The notes beneath the pieces are model-generated. The model ran no database searches, was not told the DNA's origin, and saw nothing but the letters and a program-made list of their open reading frames with translations. Positions 1 to 7,820 of a DNA stretch of 25,594 bases are shown here, in pieces. Position 1 is the stretch's first letter. Each line of letters opens with the position of its first letter. Source of the stretch: a virus. A program made the translations under genes and the position numbers. Location: positions 1-25,594 of the IMG/VR virus record IMGVR_UViG_3300027965_000182; one strand, 5' to 3'.

Positions 1-303
1 ATGAAAACGATTTTGAATGGAATCATCCGCTGGGTGGCACATCGCCGGAAGGGACCGTCCCCTGATCCCAGGTCGAAGGAGTTCAGCCCGGCCGAGGTCC
101 AGCGTCTTGCCGGACGGGTGTCGGAGGTTGAATGGCAGATGAAGAGCTTGACCGAGCGATGCGACACGCTCCAGGCGACGTTATCCATCGACGAATTCAG
201 TCTCGATGCGCTGTGGGAAGAAGTCCGCGTGTGTCGGCGAGCTTCGGGTCGAATTCGCGGTGGAGTGTTTCTGAAATCGCCGAAGAAGAAAACACTGAAC
301 TGA
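1..303 (+). CDS. Small hypothetical protein (100 aa), paralogue of the decayed copy at about 634-871
   Basis: I do not recognise this 100-aa basic protein. It starts at the first base of the window, so its ribosome-binding site is not visible. The middle (about residues 40-65) is charged and could be helical. Support that it is a real gene comes from a second, broken copy about 570 bases downstream. The motifs ERCDxLQA and SLDxL and the C-terminal KTL are conserved there, and the last 34 codons align without a gap. The start codon is the least certain part. Confidence 0.55.
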   Translation: MKTILNGIIRWVAHRRKGPSPDPRSKEFSPAEVQRLAGRVSEVEWQMKSLTERCDTLQATLSIDEFSLDALWEEVRVCRRASGRIRGGVFLKSPKKKTLN

Positions 304-633
304 CGATCTGGGAGTGCCGTGCCGTTGATGCGCAATAATCGTCCGTCCGGATTTGGTGCTGGCAAGGAACGGATGGCGGTTGTAATGATGCTCACGGCGT
401 TTCCTCCGACGGGGTCTGAGTATTGCCCACAAAGGTGCACCGATGCGAATGGACGCTATGGTTGTGGGAAGAGGCCGGTCTGGCATGGGGCTAAACGTTG
501 AAGGAGGGCAATCGTTTTTCAGAGAGTGCTGCTTGTTTCGGGAACCTTGATACACCTGAGCTAGATGCCGCGATCCCGGTGATAGTGATAAAGGTTGCAT
601 TCACGCAAGGGCACAAAAAGCAGAAGAAGCGAG
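304..633. other. 330-base stretch without a convincing gene
   Basis: Several short frames are open here on both strands, but none has a good ribosome-binding site together with coding-like composition. The sequence GGAGG at 501-505 is not followed by a start codon at usable spacing. It may be remnant sequence between the two gene copies. Confidence 0.4.
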
Positions 634-871
634 ATGAGCCAAGCGACTTCGATGCGGTCACGGAGTTTCAGCCGTTCCCTCCCCGCCGAAATGCTTCGTC
701 ACCGAGATCTCACGCGACCGCGAACGGTGCGACCCGCTCCAGGCGATGGTCTCCTCCGACGAGTAGAGCCTTGACTCATTGGGGGACACGGTGCGAGAAT
801 CGGAACGAACGTCAGCACGAACATCCGGCAAATCGCCTCTGAGCGTGCCAAAAGAGAAAACGCTGCACTAA
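634..871 (+). pseudogene. Decayed second copy of the 1-303 gene
   Basis: The stretch reads ERCDPLQA, then VSSDE, an in-frame TAG at 764-766, SLDSL, and ends PKEKTLH before TAA at 869-871. The intact copy reads ERCDTLQA, LSIDEF, SLDAL and PKKKTLN before its stop. The stop-to-stop distance (105 bases from TAG to TAA) equals the distance from the Phe codon at 196 to the TGA at 301, so no indel separates them over 35 codons. By eye 16 of the last 34 residues are identical. Upstream of about 704 the homology continues in another frame (LPAEM against SPAEV), which implies a frameshift. The left boundary is approximate. Confidence 0.6.
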
Positions 872-979
872 CGATCGGCCTTGTGCTTGGCGTGTCGGTT
901 GCATGATAGTTCTCAAGCAAGATACGCGATAGGGAATAGCAAGCGGTTCTCTTGGTGAACACGGCTTCTGAGGGTTTCG

Positions 980-2425
980 ATGCCGCGAGCAAAACCGGCT
1001 CCGCTACCCGGCGACGGCAGGTCTCACGTGGCCTGTCCAGCGTGGTTGACCATCATGTTTGCGGCTCTCAAGAGCGAAGAGCAGAATGATTTTGCGAAAG
1101 CTGCGTTGAATGAACTCCGGCCAGTCGCCGTTGCAGGATTGATTGAGCTGCTCCGCCATCCCAATTTTGAGATACGACGTGATGCGGCGGATGCACTGGC
1201 ATGGATCAAAGAGGTGGATCGATCCGCTATCCCTGCTCTGCTTGAATCGCTGCGGGATCCGCATTACGAAGTAAGGGCCAAAGCCGCGTTTGTCCTTGGG
1301 AGCATGAGGGAGGCAGCTTCCACCGCATCGCAGGCCCTGATCAATGCACTTCGAGACCCGGATGACGGGGTCCGCGAAAACGTCGCCTGGGCAATCGGGT
1401 GCATCGGGCCATCGGCCAGTGGTGCTGTCAGCAAGTTGATGTCGATTCTCAAAAACAAAAAAGATCGAATATGGAGAACGACGGCCTGGGCTGTGGGATG
1501 TATGGGTTCAGCAGCGACCCCAGCAGTTCCGCTCTTGGCCAAGTCGATCAACTACCCAGATGATGGTATCAGGTTGGCCTCGATTAAGGCTCTTGGTAGG
1601 ATTGGGCCTCCGGCTGCATCGGCAGTTCCTCACTTGATGCGCTTTTATTGGGAGGGATGGCGGCAAGCACGTCTGGAAATAGTGAATGCACTTGGAGGAA
1701 TTGGCCCTTCGGCTGCGCCAGCGATTCCTGTTCTCGCAAAGGCGCTCCGCGATTACGACGAACACTGGGTGGAAGGGATGCCTTTCTACGATCTTCAGCA
1801 GGGCGCAGCCGACGCACTTCTGAAGATCGGTGCGGTAGCGGCACCGACACTGGCTGTGGCCCTTGAAGCCGGAAGCAATGACTTTCAAGATCGCGGGAAG
1901 AACCTCACCCGGCAGCATGCGGCTCGCGTTCTGGACCAGATGGCCACCACCGATCCTGAAGTCGTCAAGGTTCTTTTTTCGTGCTTGAATGATTCCGACA
2001 TAAACACCAGAACGTCTGTCGCCTCGGCCCTGGCTAGGGTCATGGCGTTACTGCCTCTTGGCACGCATCATCGTCCCCCCGAACCGAAAGATACAGGCAA
2101 GACAAACAAACTCGTGGCCAGTGCCGAAAAAAAGACACGGGAGGTGGCGCAACGGCAGCTTCATCTTGTCCGCATCTGCCTCGACTGGCCAGAACACGAA
2201 GAGGTCTCTTATCCTCGATTAATGAAAAAGCTAATGAGCGAGGGGGTGGAAGTAAGCCGGGGAACAGTTATGAACGATGTGCATGATCTTGAAGGTTTCG
2301 TGTGCTGTAAACTGATTGACGGTTCGCAAGACAGCGGCCGTCCGAGTCGATTTACGCGACATGCCAAATCGCGGCTGGCACTTGCTAGACTTCATCTAGA
2401 AAGTGTTGTAAACAGCAAATCATAA
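980..2425 (+). CDS. HEAT-repeat protein with a C-terminal winged-helix-like domain
   Basis: The protein is 481 aa. From about residue 45 to 360 it is built of roughly eight HEAT/PBS-lyase-like repeats of 36-40 residues. Examples are the helix pairs around IRRDAADALAWI, VRAKAAFVLGSM, VRENVAWAIGCIG and IRLASIKALGRIG, joined by SAxPAxPxL loops. Such solenoids bind proteins or nucleic acids. After a charged linker (about 370-390) the last 90 residues look like a helix-turn-helix or winged-helix fold, with SYPRLMKKL, VSRGTVMNDVHDLE and GRPSRFT. That combination suggests a regulator or adaptor, but this is inference. ATG 980 has GAGGG six bases upstream. ATG 1055 is an in-frame alternative without a clear site. 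No signal peptide is seen, so it is probably cytosolic. Confidence 0.8.
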   Translation: MPRAKPAPLPGDGRSHVACPAWLTIMFAALKSEEQNDFAKAALNELRPVAVAGLIELLRHPNFEIRRDAADALAWIKEVDRSAIPALLESLRDPHYEVRAKAAFVLGSMREAASTASQALINALRDPDDGVRENVAWAIGCIGPSASGAVSKLMSILKNKKDRIWRTTAWAVGCMGSAATPAVPLLAKSINYPDDGIRLASIKALGRIGPPAASAVPHLMRFYWEGWRQARLEIVNALGGIGPSAAPAIPVLAKALRDYDEHWVEGMPFYDLQQGAADALLKIGAVAAPTLAVALEAGSNDFQDRGKNLTRQHAARVLDQMATTDPEVVKVLFSCLNDSDINTRTSVASALARVMALLPLGTHHRPPEPKDTGKTNKLVASAEKKTREVAQRQLHLVRICLDWPEHEEVSYPRLMKKLMSEGVEVSRGTVMNDVHDLEGFVCCKLIDGSQDSGRPSRFTRHAKSRLALARLHLESVVNSKS

Positions 2426-2439
2426 GAAATAGGTACAAT

Positions 2440-2496
2440 TTGACACAACAACAATCAAGATATATGATATAATGCAATTGATATTGAGATTGTTGT
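2440..2496 (+). promoter_or_regulatory. Sigma-70-type promoter overlapped by a 9-bp inverted repeat
   Basis: TTGACA at 2440-2445 and TATGAT at 2463-2468 are separated by 17 bases, and a perfect TATAAT lies at 2468-2473. The stretch is much more AT-rich than its surroundings. ACAACAATC (2448-2456) and its reverse complement GATTGTTGT (2488-2496) flank the -10 region, and the second arm overlaps the GTG start codon at 2495. This layout fits a repressor operator or an mRNA hairpin at the start site. The promoter is a strong match; the operator role is inferred. Confidence 0.6.
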
Positions 2497-2923
2497 GCCT
2501 GATATTCTGACCCCGGATTTTACCAAAATCGCTTTCCCATCCGACAAGCTCACGATCGGTCATCTGCGGAAATGTTACCCCCTGCTGTTCGACAAGTCGG
2601 AAGCTATGGCCGCCGCTTTTTTCAATAATGACGAACCGGCTACAGGAGAAGTCGCGGCAATGATCGCTTGTGAGCGTGAATTCGCAGGTGCGGTCTACAG
2701 AGCGGCGATAGCTGGACAAACCCCTACGACTCTCGGGGAAACCAATCCATTTGAAGAGATGGTCGGTTTAGGTGGAACTGCTGGTGCCAGACTGATGCAA
2801 GACTATCGACGATTTGGTCTGGCCGAGGATGCCTACGAGGCGCGGGGACTACTTCGGCAGTTGACCAAGGCATCTCTTGCTCATGCCCAATCTCGTTCCA
2901 CGCGCGGCATACGAAAGCGGTAA
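2495..2923 (+). CDS. Hypothetical protein (142 aa)
   Basis: This soluble-looking protein starts with GTG directly behind the promoter at 2440-2473. No ATG suits the frame at its N-terminus. The sequence is mixed alpha-helical, with TIGHLRKCYPLLFDKSEAMAA near residues 20-40 and a Gly-rich VGLGGTAGARL around residue 90. There is no signal peptide or membrane segment. The first bases of the message form an arm of an inverted repeat, so translation may be controlled. I recognise no family, and a role in the island's regulation would be a guess. Confidence 0.6.
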   Translation: MPDILTPDFTKIAFPSDKLTIGHLRKCYPLLFDKSEAMAAAFFNNDEPATGEVAAMIACEREFAGAVYRAAIAGQTPTTLGETNPFEEMVGLGGTAGARLMQDYRRFGLAEDAYEARGLLRQLTKASLAHAQSRSTRGIRKR

Positions 2924-2951
2924 ATACGAAACAGTTCTTCTCCGAGCCGGG

Positions 2952-2971
2952 GTGTCAAACCGAATTGGCAC
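2952..2971. promoter_or_regulatory. Operator-like dyad, left copy
   Basis: GTGTCA-N8-TGGCAC differs by one base from perfect dyad symmetry and from the right copy at 2996-3015. The two copies start 44 bases apart, close to four helical turns. They lie upstream of the HTH gene at 3098, which makes autoregulation the simplest idea. The assignment of that HTH protein as the binder is inference. Confidence 0.55.
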
Positions 2972-2995
2972 GCTGGCTCCTTTGTTGTCCCGAGG

Positions 2996-3015
2996 GTGTC
3001 AAACGCGAATGACAC
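2996..3015. promoter_or_regulatory. Operator-like dyad, right copy (perfect)
   Basis: GTGTCAAACGCGAATGACAC is a perfect 6-bp inverted repeat with an 8-base spacer. It shares GTGTCAAAC and most of the rest with the copy at 2952-2971. It sits 83 bases before the start of the HTH gene at 3098. Confidence 0.6.
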
Positions 3016-3097
3016 GTATCCAACTGAAACCTTCTAGTTAAAGTGCTTTGCATGAGCTTGCGTTTCGGCTTCGCTCACATCGTTTCCGGAGATTCAC

Positions 3098-3415
3098 ATG
3101 CCGACACCGGAACTTCCCGCTCTCTCGCCGGCAGTCGCCTCGTCCATCCGCCTAATGCTTCAACAGAAGGACCGCGACTGGCTTCTGCTGCGCACCTTCT
3201 ACCTCGTCGCGGAACACGGCTCGTATTACGCAGCGGCGAAACTGCTGGGTTTGGCTGAACCGTCCTCGGTCTGGAAGCGGATCGAACGCCTTCAGGTCGC
3301 TTTGGGCAACATCGCCCTGGTTTCTCCCGGCGACCGGACAGGAACGCCATTGACGGATCTCGGCTGGGCCGTGGTTTCGATGATCCAGCCGGAATTCGAT
3401 ACCCGGTCCACCTGA
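3098..3415 (+). CDS. Stand-alone LysR-type winged-HTH DNA-binding protein
   Basis: Residues 25-95 of this 105-aa protein match the LysR N-terminal DNA-binding pattern: WLLLRTFYLVAEHGSYYAAA, then LGLAEPSSVWKRIERLQ, then LTDLGWAVV. A full LysR regulator is about 300 aa. Here the protein stops right after the HTH domain and linker, so the effector-binding domain is missing. The next 180 bases show no continuation in another frame that resembles it. The start has CCGGAG seven bases upstream. Two dyad operators lie 80-145 bases upstream. It may be a small repressor of this region, or the product of a truncated gene. Confidence 0.65.
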   Translation: MPTPELPALSPAVASSIRLMLQQKDRDWLLLRTFYLVAEHGSYYAAAKLLGLAEPSSVWKRIERLQVALGNIALVSPGDRTGTPLTDLGWAVVSMIQPEFDTRST

Positions 3416-3598
3416 TATTGTCCGCCCCGACCGCTTGTCCGAACAGACATCTTCGCGCGCGACCAGAGTGGACCGTAGAGTAATCGCAGAATCATTCCGA
3501 GGGGGATGTCCCCCACAACGAATCTTCCCAATCCGAGTTGGAACAGGCCGTGGCGCGTTACCGCGGCCCGGAGTCTGTGCGTACTTGAAGAGGCTTTT

Positions 3599-3853
3599 AT
3601 GTCTACCCTCGCCAGCCTGGGTATCGGTCAATCAACTGCCGTGGGCCTTAACGAGTTGACGGACGGTAATCCTGACCGGCGTCCGGACGGATCAGGTGAA
3701 CGGGTCGCCGATCACGATCCATTCGGAATGCCGATTTGTCCGCGTGTGGAGATTCCCTCATTCGGTGAGGCGGATTGCATCAGAGTGGACGAGTTTCAAA
3801 TCGGCGTCTGGCTTGGGGAGGGAGGTCGGGATCTGGCGGACGACGAGGAATAA
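3599..3853 (+). CDS. Small acidic hypothetical protein (84 aa)
   Basis: The ORF starts at ATG 3599 behind GAAGAGG, and the frame stays open upstream to about 3506. The product is rich in Asp, Glu and Gly, with SGERVADHDPFGMPICPRVEIP in its middle and a very acidic end (DLADDEE). No membrane segment or known motif is seen. The strongly acidic composition would suit an inhibitor or DNA mimic, but there is no direct evidence. It lies 68 bases upstream of the ParB-like gene and could be co-transcribed with it. Confidence 0.5.
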   Translation: MSTLASLGIGQSTAVGLNELTDGNPDRRPDGSGERVADHDPFGMPICPRVEIPSFGEADCIRVDEFQIGVWLGEGGRDLADDEE

Positions 3854-3921
3854 GTCACTGAATTCAAATCCAAAGGTCCTGATGAAGACCCTCTGCCGTT
3901 CGCTCACAATCTCGAGAGTCG

Positions 3922-4740
3922 ATGATGCCTCCTCCGGTCACGCCAAAACCAATTATCGAACACCGTCCGCTCGACTGGTTCAAACCCGACGAACGCGAAC
4001 TCGCTCGTCATCAAGATGTGGAGCAGATTCGCCGGCGAGGCGAGGACATGCTGGCGAACGGCCAGCTTCAGGCGGTCGGAGCCACGGAAGACGGGCGGAT
4101 GATTTACGGGCACGGTCGCTGGCTGTCAGCGAAGGCAGCCGGGATCAAGACGCTGGAGGTCAAGCTGTTTCCTTCGTCACTGCCCGACACGCAGTTCAAG
4201 CTCATCCGCGCTTCAGAAAACCTCCAACGCAATGAACTGACCGGTTTCCAGAAATGGCTCCTCTGTTCCGAACTGCTACGCGACAACCCGACATGGCAGT
4301 TGAAGGAACTGGCCGAACAACATCTTCACCTCGATCCGTCAATGGTGACCCGCCTGCTGTCGCCTGGCAAATGTATCGAAGCAATTCAAACTGCCCTCCG
4401 TGATGGTCTGATTGGAATCAGCGATTGCTACGAATTCAGCCACGAGAGTCCGGAGCGGCAAGCGGAACTGCTCCGATTACGACTCGCAGGTGCAAGCCGC
4501 AAGACGATCAAGGAAGCACGCAGCAAGGGTCAGAACACGGAAACAGACACGATCAAATTGTCCCGAGTCAAGATTGCCATGCCCAACAGCGCAACGGTCG
4601 TCATCAACGGCAACGAACTCGACATGCGCAAAGTAGTGGACCTGCTTGCCGAGACACTCAAAGAAGCACGCAAGGCCGCCGAGCAGTACGACGTGAAAAC
4701 CTTCCAGAGCATGATGAAGGACAAGGCGAAGACGAAATAA
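3922..4740 (+). CDS. ParB/Srx-fold domain protein (partition-like)
   Basis: This 272-aa protein has a ParB N-terminal domain at about residues 10-105. It carries GHGRW at 63-67 and the ENLQRNEL motif at 99-106, which corresponds to the conserved ENxxRxxL box of ParB proteins. An HTH-like helical region follows (about 107-150, with TWQLKELAEQ and PSMVTRLLSP). The C-terminal 80 residues are charged and may dimerise. Family members bind CTP and centromere-like sites in plasmid partition, or act as regulators of the KorB type. No ParA is visible in the window, so partition alone is doubtful. CGAGAG precedes the double ATG; the second ATG at 3925 is an equal choice. The coupling ATPase gene begins 11 bases after the stop. 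Confidence 0.8.
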   Translation: MMPPPVTPKPIIEHRPLDWFKPDERELARHQDVEQIRRRGEDMLANGQLQAVGATEDGRMIYGHGRWLSAKAAGIKTLEVKLFPSSLPDTQFKLIRASENLQRNELTGFQKWLLCSELLRDNPTWQLKELAEQHLHLDPSMVTRLLSPGKCIEAIQTALRDGLIGISDCYEFSHESPERQAELLRLRLAGASRKTIKEARSKGQNTETDTIKLSRVKIAMPNSATVVINGNELDMRKVVDLLAETLKEARKAAEQYDVKTFQSMMKDKAKTK

Positions 4741-4751
4741 GCCACAAATGA

Positions 4752-6428
4752 ATGGAAGTGTCAGACACCCTCATATCGGGTGATCCGTGCGCGGTGCAAT
4801 GTTTCGGATGCCAGAAGTTTGTCATGTTCGCGACGACCAGCGGCGACCATTCCAACGCGGTTGGGTTTCTTATCCTGGCGGTGATTCTCTGCCTGTGGTG
4901 GATGTATTCCCGGCGTTGGCGACCAGCGGGAACCGCTTTCGGGCAGGCCCGTTGGGCCGACAACAGGCTGCTGCGGCGTTGGGGAATGCTTGGGCAACAT
5001 GGTCTGATCCTGGGACGCACTGAGAAGGGCCGTTTGATCCGTATCCCGCGCTATTGCCACATCCTGCTCACGGGCACGACGGGCTCCGGCAAGGGGATCG
5101 GGATCATCATCCCCAACCTGCTCACGTATGTTCGCGGCTCGCTCGTGGTCTTCGATACCAAGGGCGATTTGTTTGCCGTCGCAGCCGAACGAAGCGCGAA
5201 AGGACAGCGGATCATCCGCCTGGCTCCCTTCAACGGTGGCAGCGACATGTTCAATCCCTGCGACACGATCCCTATGGGTCCGCTGTTGGTCGATCACGCG
5301 CGGGCAATGGCCGAAAGTCTCGTCGTCCGTCAGGGTACAGAACCTGATCCCCACTGGAATGACAAAAGTGTACAGACCATCACTGCCATTCTGGTGTTCG
5401 TCCTTTGTCGGCTGTCTGGGTCCGAACGCTCGCTCAGCAGTTTGCAGGATATTGCCAGCGATCCGCGGCTGGTGGAGGTTGTCGCCGACAAGCTCCAGGA
5501 GATGGGCGGCATCCCGGCCCGCATGGGCAGCCAGCTTAAAAGCTTGTTCGAGAAACCGGGTGTACTCAGCCGTGAGGGCTCAGGTGTATTCTCCACCGTG
5601 GCCCGCCACCTCTCCTTTTTGGACAGCGAGCTGGTGGCTGCTTCTCTGGAACGCAGTACCTTCGACGTGGACAGTCTGCGGAAACCCGGGGTCAGCCTCT
5701 ATCTGCAAATCCCGCCTGAACAGTTGGAAGCCCAGAAGGGTCTGCTTCGCTGCTGGATAGCGACCTTGATCCGCGTGATCGGTTCCTCGGGCAGCGAGGC
5801 GAGCAGCGAAGTGCTTTTCCTGCTCGATGAGGCGAGCACACTCGGATCGCTCTCTGCCGTCGAAGAGGCTCTGGTGCGTGGTCGCTCGGCCGGCGTCCGG
5901 TTGCTCCTGGCCTATCAGTCCGATAGCCAGGTACGGACCGCGTTCAAGGACAAGCCCACGCTGCTGTACGACAATTGCAGCACGCAAATCTTCATGGGCG
6001 CGGCCTGCAGTTACGAATCGGCGGAACGGCTCAGCAAGAGCCTGGGAGACTGGACGCAGGTCGTCGACGGCTACGGCGAGAATGCCGGTCAGTCACGCAG
6101 CACGCGGGACGACAGTGGGCAAATCAATCGTGGCTATTCGCTGAACTATTCGCAACAGGGCCGCGCGCTGCTCCGTCCGGAGGAAGTGCTCAGACTCGGC
6201 GACGACTGCATCATCGCGCTGATTCGCGGCCTGCCCGCGCCTGTTCTGGCCACACGGATCAAGTGGTATGCGGACCGCGATTTCAACCCGGCGGCGAAGA
6301 GGCCGCGGCGGTGGCGTGCAAGGTTCTGGCTGGTGTGGTGGGTTGTGGTCATCGTGCTTGTCGCCCTCGCGATCCGCGCGAAGGTGGAACGGCACGGTCA
6401 CCGACCCCCAACAATTCACAGGAGATGA
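4752..6428 (+). CDS. VirD4/TraG-family coupling ATPase (T4CP-like)
   Basis: The protein is 558 aa. A membrane helix lies at about residues 36-52. Then come Walker A GTTGSGKG at 108-115, the DTKGD motif at 135-139, and Walker B VLFLLDEAS at about 354-362, followed by an ARGRSAG-like VRGRSAG stretch and a LAYQS motif typical of TraG/VirD4 motors. These hexameric ATPases recruit DNA or protein substrates to a type IV secretion channel at the inner membrane. Unusually, a second hydrophobic helix sits near the C-terminus (about 521-541). No relaxase, VirB4 or channel gene is in the window. The start at 4752 has a weak ribosome site; ATG 4824 is an alternative that keeps the first helix. The next gene starts four bases after the stop. 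Confidence 0.85.
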   Translation: MEVSDTLISGDPCAVQCFGCQKFVMFATTSGDHSNAVGFLILAVILCLWWMYSRRWRPAGTAFGQARWADNRLLRRWGMLGQHGLILGRTEKGRLIRIPRYCHILLTGTTGSGKGIGIIIPNLLTYVRGSLVVFDTKGDLFAVAAERSAKGQRIIRLAPFNGGSDMFNPCDTIPMGPLLVDHARAMAESLVVRQGTEPDPHWNDKSVQTITAILVFVLCRLSGSERSLSSLQDIASDPRLVEVVADKLQEMGGIPARMGSQLKSLFEKPGVLSREGSGVFSTVARHLSFLDSELVAASLERSTFDVDSLRKPGVSLYLQIPPEQLEAQKGLLRCWIATLIRVIGSSGSEASSEVLFLLDEASTLGSLSAVEEALVRGRSAGVRLLLAYQSDSQVRTAFKDKPTLLYDNCSTQIFMGAACSYESAERLSKSLGDWTQVVDGYGENAGQSRSTRDDSGQINRGYSLNYSQQGRALLRPEEVLRLGDDCIIALIRGLPAPVLATRIKWYADRDFNPAAKRPRRWRARFWLVWWVVVIVLVALAIRAKVERHGHRPPTIHRR

Positions 6429-6431
6429 CCA

Positions 6432-7820
6432 ATGAAGTTCGGCGAAGGGACTTTGTCGGCGATGGGCCGCCTTGGGCTCAAAGAACTGAGAAACGCAATC
6501 AATCCCTCGCGGGAGAGCATTGCGGACTCAGAGCTGGGCATGTACGGCACGGCGACACAGGGCGAAATCGCCCAGGCACGCAATGGGCCTGGCGACGGTC
6601 CCGAGCAGGAGTCGCTGTCGATGAGCGATCTGCGTGCCGCCGCCGAGGAGAAGGCGAAAGGAAACGAGCAGGACCGTGGCATGGACGGCCCCGACCGTCT
6701 CTCGGCATGGACCGGTAATCTTCGCATGCACGGCTCAGCCGTCCCATGCGGGGACGCTGGACGCGCAAGCGAACTCATTCCTCAACTGTGGCGGTGCTTC
6801 GTCCACGCCGCTTTCTTCACAAGGAGAAGAACCGTGACTCACGCAATGCAGTCCCAACACCAATGGCTCTGGTGGCTTCTACGGCCGACTTGGTGCCGTC
6901 TGGGCTTCCTGGCCGCGCTCGTCGCTGTGGGGTGGGTGTACCTGTCGTTTTTCACCCCTCAGAAGCGGATGGTGCGGCACCGGTTGGCCGAGGCGGATGC
7001 CAAATCGCAGGCATCCATTTCGACGCGACTCAAGCCACTGTCCGAGGTGTTTGCCAAGGGGCGCAAGGGAGCCAAACGCTTTGCCGAGGAGGCGTTGTCC
7101 TGGCGGGGCAAATGGGAAGCGGTCAAGGGGCTGGTGGGCACCGATGAGTCGCACCGCCGCTACCTGGCCGAACTCTTCGCCCGCCATGTCTTCAGTTCGG
7201 ATGAACTGCGCAAGGCTCTGGAAAGCGCGATTCGTGCTTATCTCGACGACATCGAAGGATACGAGGCCGAACTGCTGGTCCGGCTTCGCGCCGATCTCGC
7301 GGACACTGGTCGCGGTGATGAGTCATTGCCAGCGCACCTGCGTGGAGATGAGCCGTTCCGGGAGGAATATCGCAAGCTGGCCGCTGGCGTGGTAAGTGAA
7401 CTGCGGCTGGATTTGGGCGTCAGTGTCGGCCGCGAGCTGGGGGTGATGCTCGCCTCGGATCTGGCCGCGCAGATTGCCCTCCAGGCTGCGACCGATATGG
7501 GCGTCAGCGCCGGGGTGTTGGGCACGGGTGCCGCCTCATCGGTCGCCACGCTCGGCGTGGGAATGATCGTCGCCATCCTCCTCGATTATGTGCTCGACGA
7601 GATTTTCAAAAGGGCGGGCTACGACCCGGCCGCCAAAATCGAGGCGCTGGTGATCGAGGCTATCAACAAGCTGGAGGCGTCTTTGCTCCACGACGCCGGC
7701 ACCTTCTCGTTCCACAAGAAGGGCGCACTGCGGGAACGGCTGGAGCAACTGCACACGGCGCGGTCCACACTGCGTCGTGAAACGATCCACCGGCTTCTGA
7801 AGGAAGGAGGACTGCGATGA
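6432..7820 (+). CDS. Membrane protein of the coupling-ATPase cluster; possibly two genes read as one frame
   Basis: The frame encodes 462 aa. Residues 1-134 are hydrophilic and charged without a recognised domain. Residue 135 is a GTG codon at 6834, preceded by AAGGAG at the right distance. From there a 328-aa protein would start with a membrane helix (about 151-175 in full numbering). A helical cytosolic or periplasmic part follows, then a glycine-rich hydrophobic segment (about residues 360-390). The second half therefore looks like a complete membrane protein with its own start. Either the ORF is a fusion or two genes lie in frame. Its place directly after the ATPase, with tight spacing on both sides, suggests a partner in the same complex. 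No family was recognised. Confidence 0.65.
   Translation: MKFGEGTLSAMGRLGLKELRNAINPSRESIADSELGMYGTATQGEIAQARNGPGDGPEQESLSMSDLRAAAEEKAKGNEQDRGMDGPDRLSAWTGNLRMHGSAVPCGDAGRASELIPQLWRCFVHAAFFTRRRTVTHAMQSQHQWLWWLLRPTWCRLGFLAALVAVGWVYLSFFTPQKRMVRHRLAEADAKSQASISTRLKPLSEVFAKGRKGAKRFAEEALSWRGKWEAVKGLVGTDESHRRYLAELFARHVFSSDELRKALESAIRAYLDDIEGYEAELLVRLRADLADTGRGDESLPAHLRGDEPFREEYRKLAAGVVSELRLDLGVSVGRELGVMLASDLAAQIALQAATDMGVSAGVLGTGAASSVATLGVGMIVAILLDYVLDEIFKRAGYDPAAKIEALVIEAINKLEASLLHDAGTFSFHKKGALRERLEQLHTARSTLRRETIHRLLKEGGLR
6821..6836 (+). promoter_or_regulatory. Internal ribosome-binding site and GTG start inside the 6432-7820 frame
   Basis: AAGGAGAAGAACC is followed directly by GTG at 6834-6836. 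In the +1 frame a TGA overlaps this GTG (6835-6837), the usual geometry of coupled genes, and that frame is open back to about 6634. The site argues that translation starts here and that an upstream gene may once have ended here. Confidence 0.5.

Noticed and set aside
498-842. 114-codon frame starting with TTG
   Set aside because: It runs across the decayed gene copy in a different frame and has no ribosome site.
2884-3039. A 51-codon plus-strand ORF across the two dyad operators
   Set aside because: It starts inside the 2495 gene, has no ribosome site and its composition is poor. The dyads are a better explanation, though the ORF remains a formal alternative.
3501-3514. GGGGG-ATGT-CCCCC hairpin as a terminator
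   Set aside because: The stem is only five pairs, no U-run follows and it is about 85 bases past the HTH gene's stop.
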